DNA of 64,000 bases from Bog-473 sp963788125 (GCA_963788125.1 CAWBFN010000002.1:620001-684000), one strand, 5' to 3'. Numbered from the stretch's first letter, positions 1 to 9,327 are shown. The notes: generated by a model not told the origin, from the letters alone. Program-made: numbers and translations.

Positions 1-1
1 G

Positions 2-2251
2 CGCAAGCGGTTCTGCGTGTCCTTCGACTTCGAGCTCCAGGCTGCCGCGGACGATGACACCGTGGTGCTCTCGCTCGGCCCCCAACACAGTTTTCCCCTC
101 ACGAGCGTGCGGTCCATGCTGTCGGCCGATCGTGCCGCCGAGGTGTTGACGCAGGCCGTGCTGCCCCATCCCATGTTGGCGGCCCGCTGGCGTTGGAACC
201 TGAACCGGGCCCTGGTCCTGCCGCGCCAGCGTGGGGGGAAGCGCCGTCCGATCCACCTCCAGCGGATGGAAGCGGACGACCTTCTGGCCGCGGTGTGGCC
301 CTCGCTGGCCGCGTGCCAGGAGAACGCTTCTCCCGGCCCGGCGGTGGTGCCCGACCACGTGCTCGTGCGCCAGACCGTCCACGACTGCCTGCACGAGGGT
401 CTCTCGGTGGAGGGCCTCGTCGATCTGTGGTCGAAGGTGGAGTCGGGCGCCATCGCCGTGCACACCGTCGAGTCGTCGGAGCCTTCGCCGTTGTCCCACG
501 GGATCCTGAGCGGTCGCCCGTTCACCTTCCTCGACGGCGCTCCGCTCGAAGAGCGCCGTACGCGGGCCCTGTCGTTGCGCCGGGGACTGGGCGCGCTGGG
601 ACCGGATGGGCTCCCGGTGCCGGCGGCCGAGCTGGGAGCGCTCGATCCCGACGCCGTGGCCCTGGTGCTCGAGCAGGTGCGGCCGCAGCCGCGCCATCCC
701 GACGAGCTGCACGATCTGCTCCTCTCGCTGGTGGCCTGTCGACCGGTGCCCGAGTGGTCGACGTGGTTCGACGCCCTCGTCGCCGAGGGGCGAGCCACCG
801 TCCTCGATGGGAATTGGGTGGCCACCGAACGGAGTGCCGAGGCGTCGTCTCTCGGGGACGACGACGAGGCGGCGGCGTCCTGCGTGAGTGGTCATCTCCA
901 GCTCTCCGGCCCGGTCTCGGTGTCCGAGCTCACCTCGGAGGGGCCGTTGCCGGCCGGAGCGCCGCGGGGGGCCCCGGTCAGCGAGGCACGGGCGCGCACG
1001 GCGCTGGCCCGCCTCGAGGCGCGCGGGTCGGCCATCGAACTCCCCGACGGCCGCTGGTGTGCCCGCCATCTACTCGTCCGCCTGCACGGGGCCAGCCGCC
1101 AGCGTCGCCGGGGGTTGGTCGACCCGGTGCCCATCAGCGACTTCGTTCGTTTTCTGCTGGGTTGGCAGCACGCCACGCCCTCCACACGGGTCGAAGGCCG
1201 AGCCGGTCTGCTGCAGGTGCTCGAGCAGCTGCAAGGGATAGAGGCACCGGCGGTGGAGTGGGAAGCGCATATCCTCCCGGCGCGGGTCGAGGGTTACGAC
1301 ACCCGCTGGCTCGATGAGCTCTGCCTCTCGGGTGAGGTCGTCTGGGGGCGCCTGACCCCGCGACCCGAGCGGGCCGGCCGCACCGGGACGCCGTCGCCGG
1401 CCACCCCGCTGGCCTTCGTTCTCCGCGAGGACCTCCCGCAGATGATGCGCGCCGTGCGGGGGGACGCGGTGGCATCGGAGCCCGAGGTCGGCGCGGCGGC
1501 CGACGTGCTGGCCGCCCTGCGTGTCCGCGGCGCCTGCTTCCGGCCGGAGCTCGCGTCGCTGGCCGGGCGGCTCCCGGCCGAGGTGGACGAGGGGCTGTGG
1601 GACCTGGTGGCACGGGGGATCGTGACGGCCGACGCCTTCTCGGCCGTCCGGTCGCTGCTCTCGGCACGAGACCGGTGGCGCACGCGGACCTACCGGCAGC
1701 CCTCCGGTCGGGGGGGGACAGGGAGGGCGGGTATCGGCCGCCCGGGCCTAGGCCGCCGCCGTGCACCGGCGGGCACGGGCATCGGGGAGGGGCGCTGGTC
1801 GCTCCTGCCCGTCGGTGAGGACGAGCACCGCGAGACCGACGCGCCGGGCGGCCTGACGATGCCGGCCAACGAGGAGCTGGCCGAGGCGGTGGCCTGGCAG
1901 CTGCTGGCACGCTGGGGGGTGGTGGCCTGGGAGGTGTGGGGACGCGAGTCGTTCCGCGTTCCCTGGCGCGAGGTGGTGTGGGCGTTGCGCCGGCTCGAAG
2001 CGCGTGGCGTCGCGCTCGGCGGTCGCTTCGTCGTCGGGCTCTCCGGTGAGCAGTACGCACTGCCCGAAGCGGCCGAGGAGCTTGTGAAGGTGCATCGCCG
2101 TGCCCCGAGCGGAGAACGGCGAATAGTGGCGGGAGCGGATCCCCTCAACGTCACGGGAACGATCATGGGAGGCGCCCGCGTGCCGACGCGCCGGAACCAA
2201 CGGGTGATCTTCCGCGACGGCGTGGTGGTGGACGATCTCCGTGCCGGGTGA
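2..2251 (+). CDS. lhr: Lhr-type ATP-dependent helicase, C-terminal part (5' truncated by window edge)
   Basis: The reading frame is open from the first bases of the window, so the start lies outside it. The visible 749 residues begin with the stretch RFDFELQAA-like (here RKRFCVSFDFELQAAADDD) and continue with a basic GGKRRPIHLQRMEADDLL segment, both typical of the region after the helicase core in large helicase-related (Lhr) proteins. The DEAD/DEAH motifs themselves are therefore not in view. The long C-terminal part contains winged-helix-like and DUF4439/Lhr-tail-like sequence. Family knowledge: Lhr is a superfamily 2 3'-5' helicase tied to DNA repair. A GTG at 17 is in frame but is only internal. 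The stop overlaps the start of the next gene (GTGA), so it is probably co-transcribed with pxpA although the functions look unrelated. Confidence 0.85.
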   Translation, partial: RKRFCVSFDFELQAAADDDTVVLSLGPQHSFPLTSVRSMLSADRAAEVLTQAVLPHPMLAARWRWNLNRALVLPRQRGGKRRPIHLQRMEADDLLAAVWPSLAACQENASPGPAVVPDHVLVRQTVHDCLHEGLSVEGLVDLWSKVESGAIAVHTVESSEPSPLSHGILSGRPFTFLDGAPLEERRTRALSLRRGLGALGPDGLPVPAAELGALDPDAVALVLEQVRPQPRHPDELHDLLLSLVACRPVPEWSTWFDALVAEGRATVLDGNWVATERSAEASSLGDDDEAAASCVSGHLQLSGPVSVSELTSEGPLPAGAPRGAPVSEARARTALARLEARGSAIELPDGRWCARHLLVRLHGASRQRRRGLVDPVPISDFVRFLLGWQHATPSTRVEGRAGLLQVLEQLQGIEAPAVEWEAHILPARVEGYDTRWLDELCLSGEVVWGRLTPRPERAGRTGTPSPATPLAFVLREDLPQMMRAVRGDAVASEPEVGAAADVLAALRVRGACFRPELASLAGRLPAEVDEGLWDLVARGIVTADAFSAVRSLLSARDRWRTRTYRQPSGRGGTGRAGIGRPGLGRRRAPAGTGIGEGRWSLLPVGEDEHRETDAPGGLTMPANEELAEAVAWQLLARWGVVAWEVWGRESFRVPWREVVWALRRLEARGVALGGRFVVGLSGEQYALPEAAEELVKVHRRAPSGERRIVAGADPLNVTGTIMGGARVPTRRNQRVIFRDGVVVDDLRAG

Positions 2252-3042
2252 GCTCCGTGCCGGGTGAGCGGCGTGCCGTCGACCTCAACGCCGATGTCGG
2301 CGAAGCGAGCGACGACGCCGGCATCGCGGTCGAGCGCGCGCTGCTGGGCCTGGTCACCTCGGCGCACATCGCCTGTGGCGGGCACGCCGGGAACACCGCG
2401 TCGATGCGGGCGACGGTGCAGGCGGCCATGGCCTGCGGGGTACGCGTCGGGGCCCATCCCTCCTACCCCGATCGTGACGGTTTCGGCCGGCGGCCGATGG
2501 AGATGTCGGCCCGTGCGCTGACGGCATCGCTCACCGGACAGATCGGCGCGCTCGTCGAGGTCGCGACCGCCCTGGGCACGACGGTGCGTTCGGTCAAGGC
2601 GCACGGCGCCCTCTACGGTGAGGTGGCGCGCGGCTCGGGCGCCTTTGGCGTGCTGCTCGATGTCGTGGGGGAGCTCTGCGGTCCCGACACCCCACTCGTG
2701 CTCCCCTCTGGCGCCCCGGCGCTGGCCCGGGCGGGCGAGCGCGGCGTCGCCGTGCACCAGGAAGGGTTCGCCGACCGCGCCTACACCGCGGACGGTGGGC
2801 TGGTAGCGCGCCGGCTGCCCGGTTCGGTCTTCGACGATCCGGCGACGGCTGCTGCGCAGGCACTCGGCTTGGCCGAGCGCGGGAGGGCGATCGCCGTGGA
2901 CGGCACGGAGCTCTCGCTGCCGGTCGACACGCTGTGCGTGCACGGCGACACCCCGAACGCTCCGGCCCTGGCGCGGGCGGTCCGCGACGCGCTGGTGGCG
3001 GCGGGTATCGCCGTGGCGGCACCGCTCGCCGGCCATCCCTGA
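2248..3042 (+). CDS. pxpA: 5-oxoprolinase subunit A (LamB/YcsF family)
   Basis: This 264-residue protein carries the LamB/YcsF signature: VDLNADVGE near the N-terminus, then the HIACGGHAGN and VGAHPSYPDRDGFGRR segments and VKAHGALY around residue 118. Family knowledge: PxpA works with PxpB and PxpC in the ATP-dependent opening of 5-oxoproline (pyroglutamate) to glutamate, clearing a spontaneous metabolic damage product in the cytoplasm. The GTG start overlaps the stop of the upstream helicase gene by 4 bp, and pxpBC follows after 1 bp, so the pair is translationally coupled. The length matches the family. Confidence 0.93.
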   Translation: MSSVPGERRAVDLNADVGEASDDAGIAVERALLGLVTSAHIACGGHAGNTASMRATVQAAMACGVRVGAHPSYPDRDGFGRRPMEMSARALTASLTGQIGALVEVATALGTTVRSVKAHGALYGEVARGSGAFGVLLDVVGELCGPDTPLVLPSGAPALARAGERGVAVHQEGFADRAYTADGGLVARRLPGSVFDDPATAAAQALGLAERGRAIAVDGTELSLPVDTLCVHGDTPNAPALARAVRDALVAAGIAVAAPLAGHP

Positions 3043-3043
3043 C

Positions 3044-4789
3044 ATGGCGGGTTTCGCCTCCACCCGCTCGGTGCCGGTGGGAGAGATCCGCCCGTTCGGC
3101 GAGCGTGCGCTGCTCATCGGGGTAGAAGATCCGCCCGCGGCCCGGGCGCTCACCCAGGCGCTGCACGCGGCACAGATCGACGGGCTGGCCGACGTGGTGG
3201 GGGGACTGGCCACTGTCCTGGTGCTCTTCGACGGCGACGGGGACGAGCTCGACACCCGGTTGCCCACGCTGGCCCGACTGGTGAAGGATGCGCTCGCCCG
3301 TGGACCCCAGGTCAGAAACGGGGGAGGTCTCGTGGTCCTCTCCTGCGTGTTCGACGGACCCGACATGGCCGAGGTGGCCGAGGTGGCGGGGTGCACGCCC
3401 GAGGGGGTGAGTGAGCTGCTGACCGCGCAGACCCTCACCGTGGCCATGGTCGGCTTCTCTCCGGGCTTCGCCTACCTGACCGGGCTCCCCGAGCAGCTGC
3501 GCCACATCCCGCGGCGTTCCCGCCCGCGCCCCTCGGTCCCCGGTGGTTCGGTGGCCCTGGCCAACGGGTACGGCGCCGTCTATCCCACCGCCTCTCCGGG
3601 GGGATGGCAGCTGATCGGCCGGACGGACGAGCGGCTCTTCAACCCCGAGAGCTTCCCCTACGCCCGGTTGGCGATCGGCGACCGGGTGCGCTTCGAGCGC
3701 GCCACCCGGAGCGCGGGTGGAGGCTGGTCGTCCCCGGCCCCTCGACCTCACCCCGTGTCGCCCGGGCCCACGTCGCCCGTTCCCACGTCGCCCGTTCCCG
3801 ACGCCCGGCCGACCTCCGGGCCCGCCCGGCCGATCTTCGAGGTGGAGGACGGCGGGTTCCGGACGGTGTTACAGGACGGTGGGCGACGCCACGTGGCGGC
3901 CCTCGGTGTACCGGGGGCGGGCCCCGGCGATCCCTACTCCTTCCGACTGGCGAACCGGCTGGTGGGCAACGCCGCCGAGGCCGTCGCGCTCGAGGCGACG
4001 GCGCGTGGCCCAACCCTCCGCTGCCTCGACGCAACCTTCGTGGCGGTCGTCGGTGCGTCCCCCGACCTCCGCCTGCAGGGCCAGCCGATCGCGGCGGGAC
4101 GGGTGGTGCCGATCGGTGCCGGCCAGCGACTGGTCGTCGGCCCGATACGGGCCGGTCTCCGTTCCTACGTGGCGGTGGCCGGGGGCTTGGTCGGCCCCGA
4201 GCTGCTCGGAAGCTGCGCCACCGATCAACTCTGTGCGCTCGGCCCGGGACCGATCGTGTCGGGGCAGCGACTGTGGGCCGGCGTCCCGACGCCGCCGCTG
4301 GGAGATCACCTGGCCGACCCGGCCGGATGGACCGAAGACGAGCTGGTCGCCCTACGGGTGGTGCCCGGCCCGCACGCCGAGACGTTCGCGCCCGGGGCCT
4401 TCGCGTCGCTGGGGACCATGCGGTTCACCGTGGCGGGCGAGAGCAACCGGGTGGGGCTGCGGTTGCACCGGGACCCGCAGGGGCCGACGGTGGACCGGGC
4501 ACCGGGCGCGCCCGGCGAGCTCGACTCGCAGGGCATGGTGCACGGTGCGGTGCAGCTCCCCCCCGACGGTGACCCCGTCATCCTGCTCGGCGACCACGCC
4601 ACGCTCGGTGGGTACCCGGTGATCGCGGTGGTGGCCACGGTCGACCACGGTCGGCTCGGCCAGTGCGCGCCGGGGGTGACCGTGGTGCTCGTCCCGATCG
4701 ACCGGCGCCAGGCCGCCGCCGCCCGCGCCGCGCAACGTCGCGCCATGGAGGCGGCGGTGGTCGGCCATTATCCCCTGGCCGTCGAGTAG
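3044..4789 (+). CDS. pxpBC: 5-oxoprolinase subunits B and C, fused (KipI-KipA type)
   Basis: The 581-residue product joins two subunits that are usually separate. Residues about 10-225 match the PxpB/KipI allophanate-hydrolase-like domain (MVGFSPGFAYLTGLP and RRSRPRPSVPGGSVALAN). After a Pro/Thr-rich linker at about 225-260 with the near-repeat TSPVP, residues about 263-570 match PxpC/KipA (EVEDGGFRTVLQDGGRR, GVPGAGPGDPYSFRLANRLVGN). Together with PxpA just upstream it should form ATP-dependent 5-oxoprolinase. The ATG lies 1 bp after the pxpA stop. The same architecture also occurs in urea-amidolyase-like enzymes, but the pxpA neighbour favours oxoprolinase. The gene converges on the TauE-like gene with only 4 bp between stops and no visible terminator. 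Confidence 0.9.
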   Translation: MAGFASTRSVPVGEIRPFGERALLIGVEDPPAARALTQALHAAQIDGLADVVGGLATVLVLFDGDGDELDTRLPTLARLVKDALARGPQVRNGGGLVVLSCVFDGPDMAEVAEVAGCTPEGVSELLTAQTLTVAMVGFSPGFAYLTGLPEQLRHIPRRSRPRPSVPGGSVALANGYGAVYPTASPGGWQLIGRTDERLFNPESFPYARLAIGDRVRFERATRSAGGGWSSPAPRPHPVSPGPTSPVPTSPVPDARPTSGPARPIFEVEDGGFRTVLQDGGRRHVAALGVPGAGPGDPYSFRLANRLVGNAAEAVALEATARGPTLRCLDATFVAVVGASPDLRLQGQPIAAGRVVPIGAGQRLVVGPIRAGLRSYVAVAGGLVGPELLGSCATDQLCALGPGPIVSGQRLWAGVPTPPLGDHLADPAGWTEDELVALRVVPGPHAETFAPGAFASLGTMRFTVAGESNRVGLRLHRDPQGPTVDRAPGAPGELDSQGMVHGAVQLPPDGDPVILLGDHATLGGYPVIAVVATVDHGRLGQCAPGVTVVLVPIDRRQAAAARAAQRRAMEAAVVGHYPLAVE

Positions 4790-4793
4790 CCCG

Positions 4794-5570
4794 TCAGACG
4801 AGCAGCTTCACCACCGTCACCAGGCCGATGACGACCACGACGGCGCGCAGCGCCCAGGCCGGTATGGACAGGGCGACCTGGGCCCCGACCCAGCCACCCA
4901 AAAGGCTCCCGGCGGCCAGCAAGCCGACCGCCTCCCAGGCCAGACCGCCGTGAATGAGGAACACGACGGCCGCCACACCGTTGACCAGTATGGACAGCGC
5001 CGTGCGGAGTCCGCTCGTGCGGACGATGGAATCGGGCAGGGCCAGGCCGAGGATGGCCAGCAGCATGACGCCCAGGCCGGCACCGAAGTAGCCACCGTAG
5101 ACCGAGGCGGCGAAGGTGCCCCCCGCCAGAAGGATCGGTCGCGTGCGCGGCGGGCTGTGCGCCGTGCCACCCAGCGCGCGCTTCAGCAGCGGTTGGATGG
5201 CGAAGAGGATGGAGGCACCCAGCACGAGCCAGGGCACGAGGTTCCTGAAGGTCTCAGATGAGGTGGTGAGGAGGAGGAGCGCTCCCGCGATTCCCCCGAG
5301 TGCGGCCACGGCGCCGAGCGGGACCAACCGGTCCCGCTGGCTGGAGATCTCGTTGCGGAAGCCCGCCGCGCCGCCCACATAGCCGGGCCAGATGCCCACC
5401 GTGTTGGTGATGTTCGCGGTCAGGGCCGGATAGCCCAAGGCCAAGAGCAGAGGGAAGGAGATGAGGCTGCCCCCTCCGGCCACGCCGTTGACGACACCGG
5501 CACCCAGTCCACCGAGGAGGAGAAGGATGACGTGGGTGGAACTTAGCGATGTCGCTCCCACTACCGCCAT
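4794..5570 (-). CDS. TauE/SafE-family permease (sulfite exporter type)
   Basis: This 258-residue integral membrane protein has about seven to eight hydrophobic helices and the N-terminal glycine-rich GGLGAGVVNGVAGGGSLISFP motif area characteristic of the TauE/SafE (DUF81) family; a second half-repeat shows GGYFGAGLGVMLLAILGL. Family members export sulfur- or carbon-containing anions such as sulfite, sulfoacetate or sulfolactate across the inner membrane, but the substrate cannot be read from sequence. It is transcribed toward pxpBC and starts upstream of the CYTH-CHAD gene, which runs in the same direction 28 bp away, so the two may share a message. Confidence 0.85.
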   Translation of the reverse strand: MAVVGATSLSSTHVILLLLGGLGAGVVNGVAGGGSLISFPLLLALGYPALTANITNTVGIWPGYVGGAAGFRNEISSQRDRLVPLGAVAALGGIAGALLLLTTSSETFRNLVPWLVLGASILFAIQPLLKRALGGTAHSPPRTRPILLAGGTFAASVYGGYFGAGLGVMLLAILGLALPDSIVRTSGLRTALSILVNGVAAVVFLIHGGLAWEAVGLLAAGSLLGGWVGAQVALSIPAWALRAVVVVIGLVTVVKLLV

Positions 5571-5598
5571 GAGCGCCCAGCGTACGGGGCGCTCCCGT

Positions 5599-7344
5599 TC
5601 AGGCGGGGCTCTCCCGTTCCAGTGGCACCGGTTGAGGCTCGGTCAGGACCAGCGACGGCAGTGGCCGCGCCTCGTCCGCCGCGGCATCTGCCGGCGCGGG
5701 GGGAACGGGCAGAGCTCGGAGCACCCGGCGCGCCGGTGGCACCTGGGCCAGAAGGTGGGCGCGGCCCTGCTCCATGGCGCTGGACAGCTCCTGCCACTCG
5801 CGCCCGCCCAGGCGCGAGACCTCCTTGGGCAGTTGGCGCAGCAGGCGGGTCATCTCCCGCCGGTGCTGCTCGGCCACACCACCCATCATGAACACGGTGG
5901 ATGCCGGCAGATCGACGTGCGCCGCCGCCAGGTCGGCCAGGCGGGCCGCTGCCACCTCGGCATCCTGCAACAGACCGAGCTGGTCCTGGAGCGCCGTCAG
6001 CTGCCGGGTGAAGCGGTTCGTGCGCCCGCCGTAGAGCTCGGCACTGAACTCGAGTGAGTAGCGCAGGCGCTTGCACCGGATTCGAAGACGGTGGAAGTCG
6101 GCCGCTTCACCCGAACGCCGGGCCCGGCGGGCTGCCTTGACCACGGCGCCATGGCGGCTGTCGATGAGGTCGGGCACCGGGATCCGTGCCGGGAGGCGGA
6201 TAGCCGTCGGCCGGCGCAGCGGACCTTGCTGGACCATGGAGGCCATCCCGCGCATGAGCCGTTCAACGCGCACGGAGTCGAGCGCGGCGAGCATCTCGTG
6301 CCGCGCGGTGGCGCGCTCCTCCAGGAGCAGGGCCGTCAGCTCCGCCCAGGGATCGGCTTGTCCGGGCTCGGTCATGGCGGTGTGCGACTGGAGCTGCACA
6401 TCGAGGTCGCGCACGACGCCGAGCACACCCGCCAACCAGCCCAGTTCGGCCCGGAAGGCCCGCGCCCGCACCGGGAGCACGTCGACGAAGAGATCGAGCG
6501 CGGCGCGCAGGCGGCGCGTCGCCACCCGCATGTCGTGCAGTTCTTCGGGATCCTCCCCGAGCCGGGTGCCGGGTTCCGTGGCGCGCAGGACGGCCAGTTG
6601 GCGTCGCAAGACGGCGTAGGCCAGCTCGCCCATGGTGGAGTCGGGCCCGATGTCGGTCGAACCGAGATCGGCTGGACCGGGGATGACCACGCCGAGAGCG
6701 AGAAGGCCGGCCTCGAAGGGGGAGAGGGTGGCCGGCTGCAGCCCGCAGGAGGCTTGGAACTGGGCCACGATCGGTCGCAGCGCGCCCGCCCACTGCGGAC
6801 GGAGCACCACCTCCACCCGTGGCAGTCGCATGGGTCGCTGCCCCTGGCCCACGACGAGGAGGGTGTCGTCGAGGACGATCTCCGCCGCCTCCTCCGCGCC
6901 CACGTGCAGCGAGAAGCCGCGGCGCCGGGTTCGCGCCTGGAGGACCGGGTGCAGAGGTCGTCGTCCCGTCACGGCGTGCACCCGGCGTCCCACCGGTCCC
7001 TCGGGCCCCAGCGCATCCACCCCGTGCCCGCTCAATTTCTCGGTCACCTCGAGCTGCTGGCGCGGGTTGCCCGCCGCGGTTCGTGTGGCCGTAAGGGCGA
7101 TCTCGCCGTCACGCCCCCGCCGGCGGGCGCGCACGGCGAAGCCGGCCCGCGCCATCCGCCAGTCGTCGGTGTCCAGGTACGAGTCGACGATCCGCTGCGC
7201 CGGCTGGACCGACGCGGTGAGGGCCCTCTCCCCGTCCTCCTCGAAGAGCGTGGTTCCAAAGGTGGACAGCCACCGTTCGACCGGTCGCAGGTCCAGGGCA
7301 TCGAACTGCCATTCGAGCTCCGGCGGCACCTTTTCGCGACCCAC
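5599..7344 (-). CDS. CYTH and CHAD domain-containing protein
   Basis: Residues about 5-200 form a CYTH (triphosphate tunnel) domain, here opening with REKVPPELEWQFDAL, slightly different from the usual ExExK start (see the paired acidic and basic strands such as VEVVLRP). Residues about 235-530 form a CHAD helical domain with the conserved HDMRVATRRLRAALDLF and FHRLRIRCKRLRYSLEF motifs whose histidines and basic residues bind polyphosphate in characterised relatives. Likely role: binding or hydrolysis of polyphosphate or another triphosphate. I chose the GTG at 7344 because homology starts right there; the frame is open further upstream but overlaps the divergent Nudix leader and has no recognisable content. 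The last 50 residues are Pro/Ala-rich. Confidence 0.83.
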   Translation of the reverse strand: MGREKVPPELEWQFDALDLRPVERWLSTFGTTLFEEDGERALTASVQPAQRIVDSYLDTDDWRMARAGFAVRARRRGRDGEIALTATRTAAGNPRQQLEVTEKLSGHGVDALGPEGPVGRRVHAVTGRRPLHPVLQARTRRRGFSLHVGAEEAAEIVLDDTLLVVGQGQRPMRLPRVEVVLRPQWAGALRPIVAQFQASCGLQPATLSPFEAGLLALGVVIPGPADLGSTDIGPDSTMGELAYAVLRRQLAVLRATEPGTRLGEDPEELHDMRVATRRLRAALDLFVDVLPVRARAFRAELGWLAGVLGVVRDLDVQLQSHTAMTEPGQADPWAELTALLLEERATARHEMLAALDSVRVERLMRGMASMVQQGPLRRPTAIRLPARIPVPDLIDSRHGAVVKAARRARRSGEAADFHRLRIRCKRLRYSLEFSAELYGGRTNRFTRQLTALQDQLGLLQDAEVAAARLADLAAAHVDLPASTVFMMGGVAEQHRREMTRLLRQLPKEVSRLGGREWQELSSAMEQGRAHLLAQVPPARRVLRALPVPPAPADAAADEARPLPSLVLTEPQPVPLERESPA

Positions 7345-7483
7345 GGACCAAGGGTACCGCCGGCGCGGTCGGCTGCGTGACCTTCTCGAACCGACGCGAG
7401 GGAAAGGGGACGGAAATGAGTGCAATTCGGGTGACGACCGCGTAAGGTGCGTGGCAGTGGGACGACGAGCTTCGACTTCGACC

Positions 7484-7915
7484 ATGGACCATCCCGCGCC
7501 GACCGAAGTCGTTCAGGCCGCCGGTGGACTCGTCATCCGCCGGCACGCCGGGCAGCTGCAGGTCGTGCTGGTGCACCGCCCGGTGCAGCAGGACTGGTCA
7601 TACCCCAAGGGCAAGCTCGAGGAGGGCGAGACCTACGAGGAGGCCGCGCTGCGAGAGGTCCTCGAAGAGACCGGATTTTCGTGCCGGCTCCTCCGCTTCG
7701 TCGGGCACACCGAGTACACCGATCGCAAAGGGCGCCCCAAGCTCGTGGCCTACTGGGTGATGGCGGCCGAGGGGGGCACGTTTGTCCCCAACGGCGAAGT
7801 TGACGAGCTCCGCTGGGTGGACGTCGACGAGGCCGGGCCGATGCTGTCGTATCCACGCGACAGGGAGCTCCTCGCGGTCGTGTCGGCCGGCGATCAATTC
7901 GAACCTCTGATCTGA
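7484..7915 (+). CDS. Nudix hydrolase (MutT/Ap4A-like)
   Basis: The 143-residue protein contains a complete Nudix box, GKLEEGETYEEAALREVLEE followed by TGF, matching GX5EX7REUXEEXGU, preceded by the WSYPKGKLE context seen in actinobacterial MutT1-like and diadenosine-polyphosphate hydrolases. Expected chemistry is hydrolysis of a nucleoside diphosphate linked to another moiety, with Mg bound by the box glutamates. The start is ambiguous: in-frame GTG codons at 7451 and 7457 precede the ATG at 7484; homology begins just after the ATG. It is divergent from the CYTH-CHAD gene, so the region 7345-7483 must hold both promoters. No C-terminal phosphatase (histidine) domain is present, unlike mycobacterial MutT1. 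Confidence 0.88.
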   Translation: MDHPAPTEVVQAAGGLVIRRHAGQLQVVLVHRPVQQDWSYPKGKLEEGETYEEAALREVLEETGFSCRLLRFVGHTEYTDRKGRPKLVAYWVMAAEGGTFVPNGEVDELRWVDVDEAGPMLSYPRDRELLAVVSAGDQFEPLI

Positions 7916-7920
7916 GGGCC

Positions 7921-7956
7921 GCGACCTCTTACGGGTACGCGACCTCTTACGGGTAC
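7921..7956. repeat. Perfect 18-bp tandem duplication across a stop codon
   Basis: The 18-mer GCGACCTCTTACGGGTAC is present twice with no spacer, at 7921-7938 and 7939-7956. The second copy contains the stop codon and last two codons (Tyr, Pro) of the leftward gene ending at 7947, so the duplication copied the 3' end of that gene including its stop. Confidence 0.9.
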
Positions 7957-8972
7957 GAAGTGGTGGCGGCTATCCCGATCTGCCGGCGAAGGAGGTTGTC
8001 CGCCGACTGGACATCCGTCGCCAGTGAGCGGAACTTGACAAGCCACGTGTGCACGGTCGCCGGGTCGACGAGGAAGACGGTCGCCGAGTAGGTCACCAGC
8101 GTCTGAACCCGCTGGATGAGCTCTTCGCTCGAGACCGCGGTGACCCCGGGCCACGACAGAAAGTGGACGGTGTAGACGAAGGTCTGCAACGCCCTTTTAT
8201 ACGGACCCAGCGCCTGGTCCACCTGCGCCACCGAATCACCGGCGGCACCCGAGAGGGACGCTGCGGCGGCCGCGTTGGCCATGTCCATCTGGGTCGACGC
8301 GGCGAGGTACTTGGCTCTTGTCACACTGCTCACGGGAGCGGTGGCGGCCGCATGGGTTGTCGTGTGCGTCACGACGGTCGGCGTAAGGGAGCCCGGGATC
8401 GTGGTCGCAGTCAACCGGACGACGACGACGCCCACGAGCACGACGATGACGGCCACCAACCACGGGAGGACCCGGCGGCCCAACGGTCGTGCCTCGCCGG
8501 GGGTCGTCTCGGCCGCGATGGCCGCGCCCTCGGGGACAGCCAGTGGGACTGCGGCCGTTGCATCGGTGGGGTCGTCCGCGCTCGGGGCCACCTCCGGCTC
8601 CCCGGTGGCGGCACCATCCGGGATGGTCGGCACCAAATCGTCGTCGACCGGATCATCCGCGGGGGGTGCGGATATCGTGGCGGTCGCTCCCGCGAGGGCC
8701 CGGGGTGACTCCAGTGGGAACCGGCTCGGTGGGGGGCCGACGGGGGGCGTCCGCCGCGGTGGTTCGAGGGGTGGCGGTGGTGCGGGACGCGCCGGTCCGT
8801 CACTCCGGGCGACGTAGCTGCGCCATTCGACACTACGGATCGACTCGGCAATCGCGGCGAGGCGCTCGTCGATCAATTGACGAAGAGGGGCACCCAGCGA
8901 CGCCACGCGTTCTGCGACGGGATCCATCTCGGACGCGCCGTCAGGTACCTCCTCGGGCGCCACCACATGCAT
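7947..8972 (-). CDS. Single-pass membrane protein of unknown function with long disordered N-terminal region
   Basis: I do not recognise a family. The 341-residue form has an N-terminal helix-prone stretch (VASLGAPLRQLIDERLAAIAES), then about 120 residues rich in Pro, Ala, Asp and Glu, one strong hydrophobic helix (WLVAVIVVLVGVVVV) around residue 180, and a roughly 150-residue C-terminal part that is probably extracytoplasmic, rich in Thr/Ala and helical (SVAQVDQALGPYKRALQTFVYTVHFLSWPG). The ATG at 8972 is my choice of start; ATG 8927 or upstream in-frame GTG codons are possible since the frame is open to 9272. It is divergent from the coiled-coil gene at 9328. Confidence 0.6.
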   Translation of the reverse strand: MHVVAPEEVPDGASEMDPVAERVASLGAPLRQLIDERLAAIAESIRSVEWRSYVARSDGPARPAPPPPLEPPRRTPPVGPPPSRFPLESPRALAGATATISAPPADDPVDDDLVPTIPDGAATGEPEVAPSADDPTDATAAVPLAVPEGAAIAAETTPGEARPLGRRVLPWLVAVIVVLVGVVVVRLTATTIPGSLTPTVVTHTTTHAAATAPVSSVTRAKYLAASTQMDMANAAAAASLSGAAGDSVAQVDQALGPYKRALQTFVYTVHFLSWPGVTAVSSEELIQRVQTLVTYSATVFLVDPATVHTWLVKFRSLATDVQSADNLLRRQIGIAATTSYP

Positions 8973-9172
8973 CGACCCATCGTCTCTCAGATCGTTGTCC
9001 TCACGACCGTCACGACCTTTGAATTCGACGTGAATTTGGACTGCGATCGCCTCATCGCCGTCTTTGCACCGGGATAGCCACCGGATAGCCACTCCGGAGT
9101 GAGACACCGGCGCGCGGCAGCCCTCCGGTCCGGCAGTGGGCGATGCAAGAACGACGGGAACAGGCGGTACAG

Positions 9173-9209
9173 TTGACGTCGGTGAGTGGACCAGTTCCCG
9201 CTCACCGAC
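9173..9209. promoter_or_regulatory. Candidate promoter/operator: TTGACG followed by 9-bp inverted repeat
   Basis: A -35-like TTGACG at 9173-9178 runs into a perfect inverted repeat, GTCGGTGAG at 9178-9186 and CTCACCGAC at 9201-9209, separated by 14 bases. It lies in the 355-bp gap between the divergent genes starting at 8972 and 9328, where I see no other gene. Assignment as a regulatory site is inference. Confidence 0.3.
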
Positions 9210-9327
9210 TACGGGATTCTCGAGGGTGAGGGCGAGATTTCCACTCTTTGCCGGAGCGTGAACGGGAGGCAAACCTTTCGTGCTCAGTTTGGACCCCGCG
9301 CCTGACCAATGATAGGAACGTAGGAAT

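Noticed and set aside
1690..3751. Long minus-strand frames opposite pxpA and pxpBC
   Set aside because: They have the Arg/Pro/Ala-rich composition of antisense frames in high-GC DNA; the plus strand encodes recognisable enzymes throughout.
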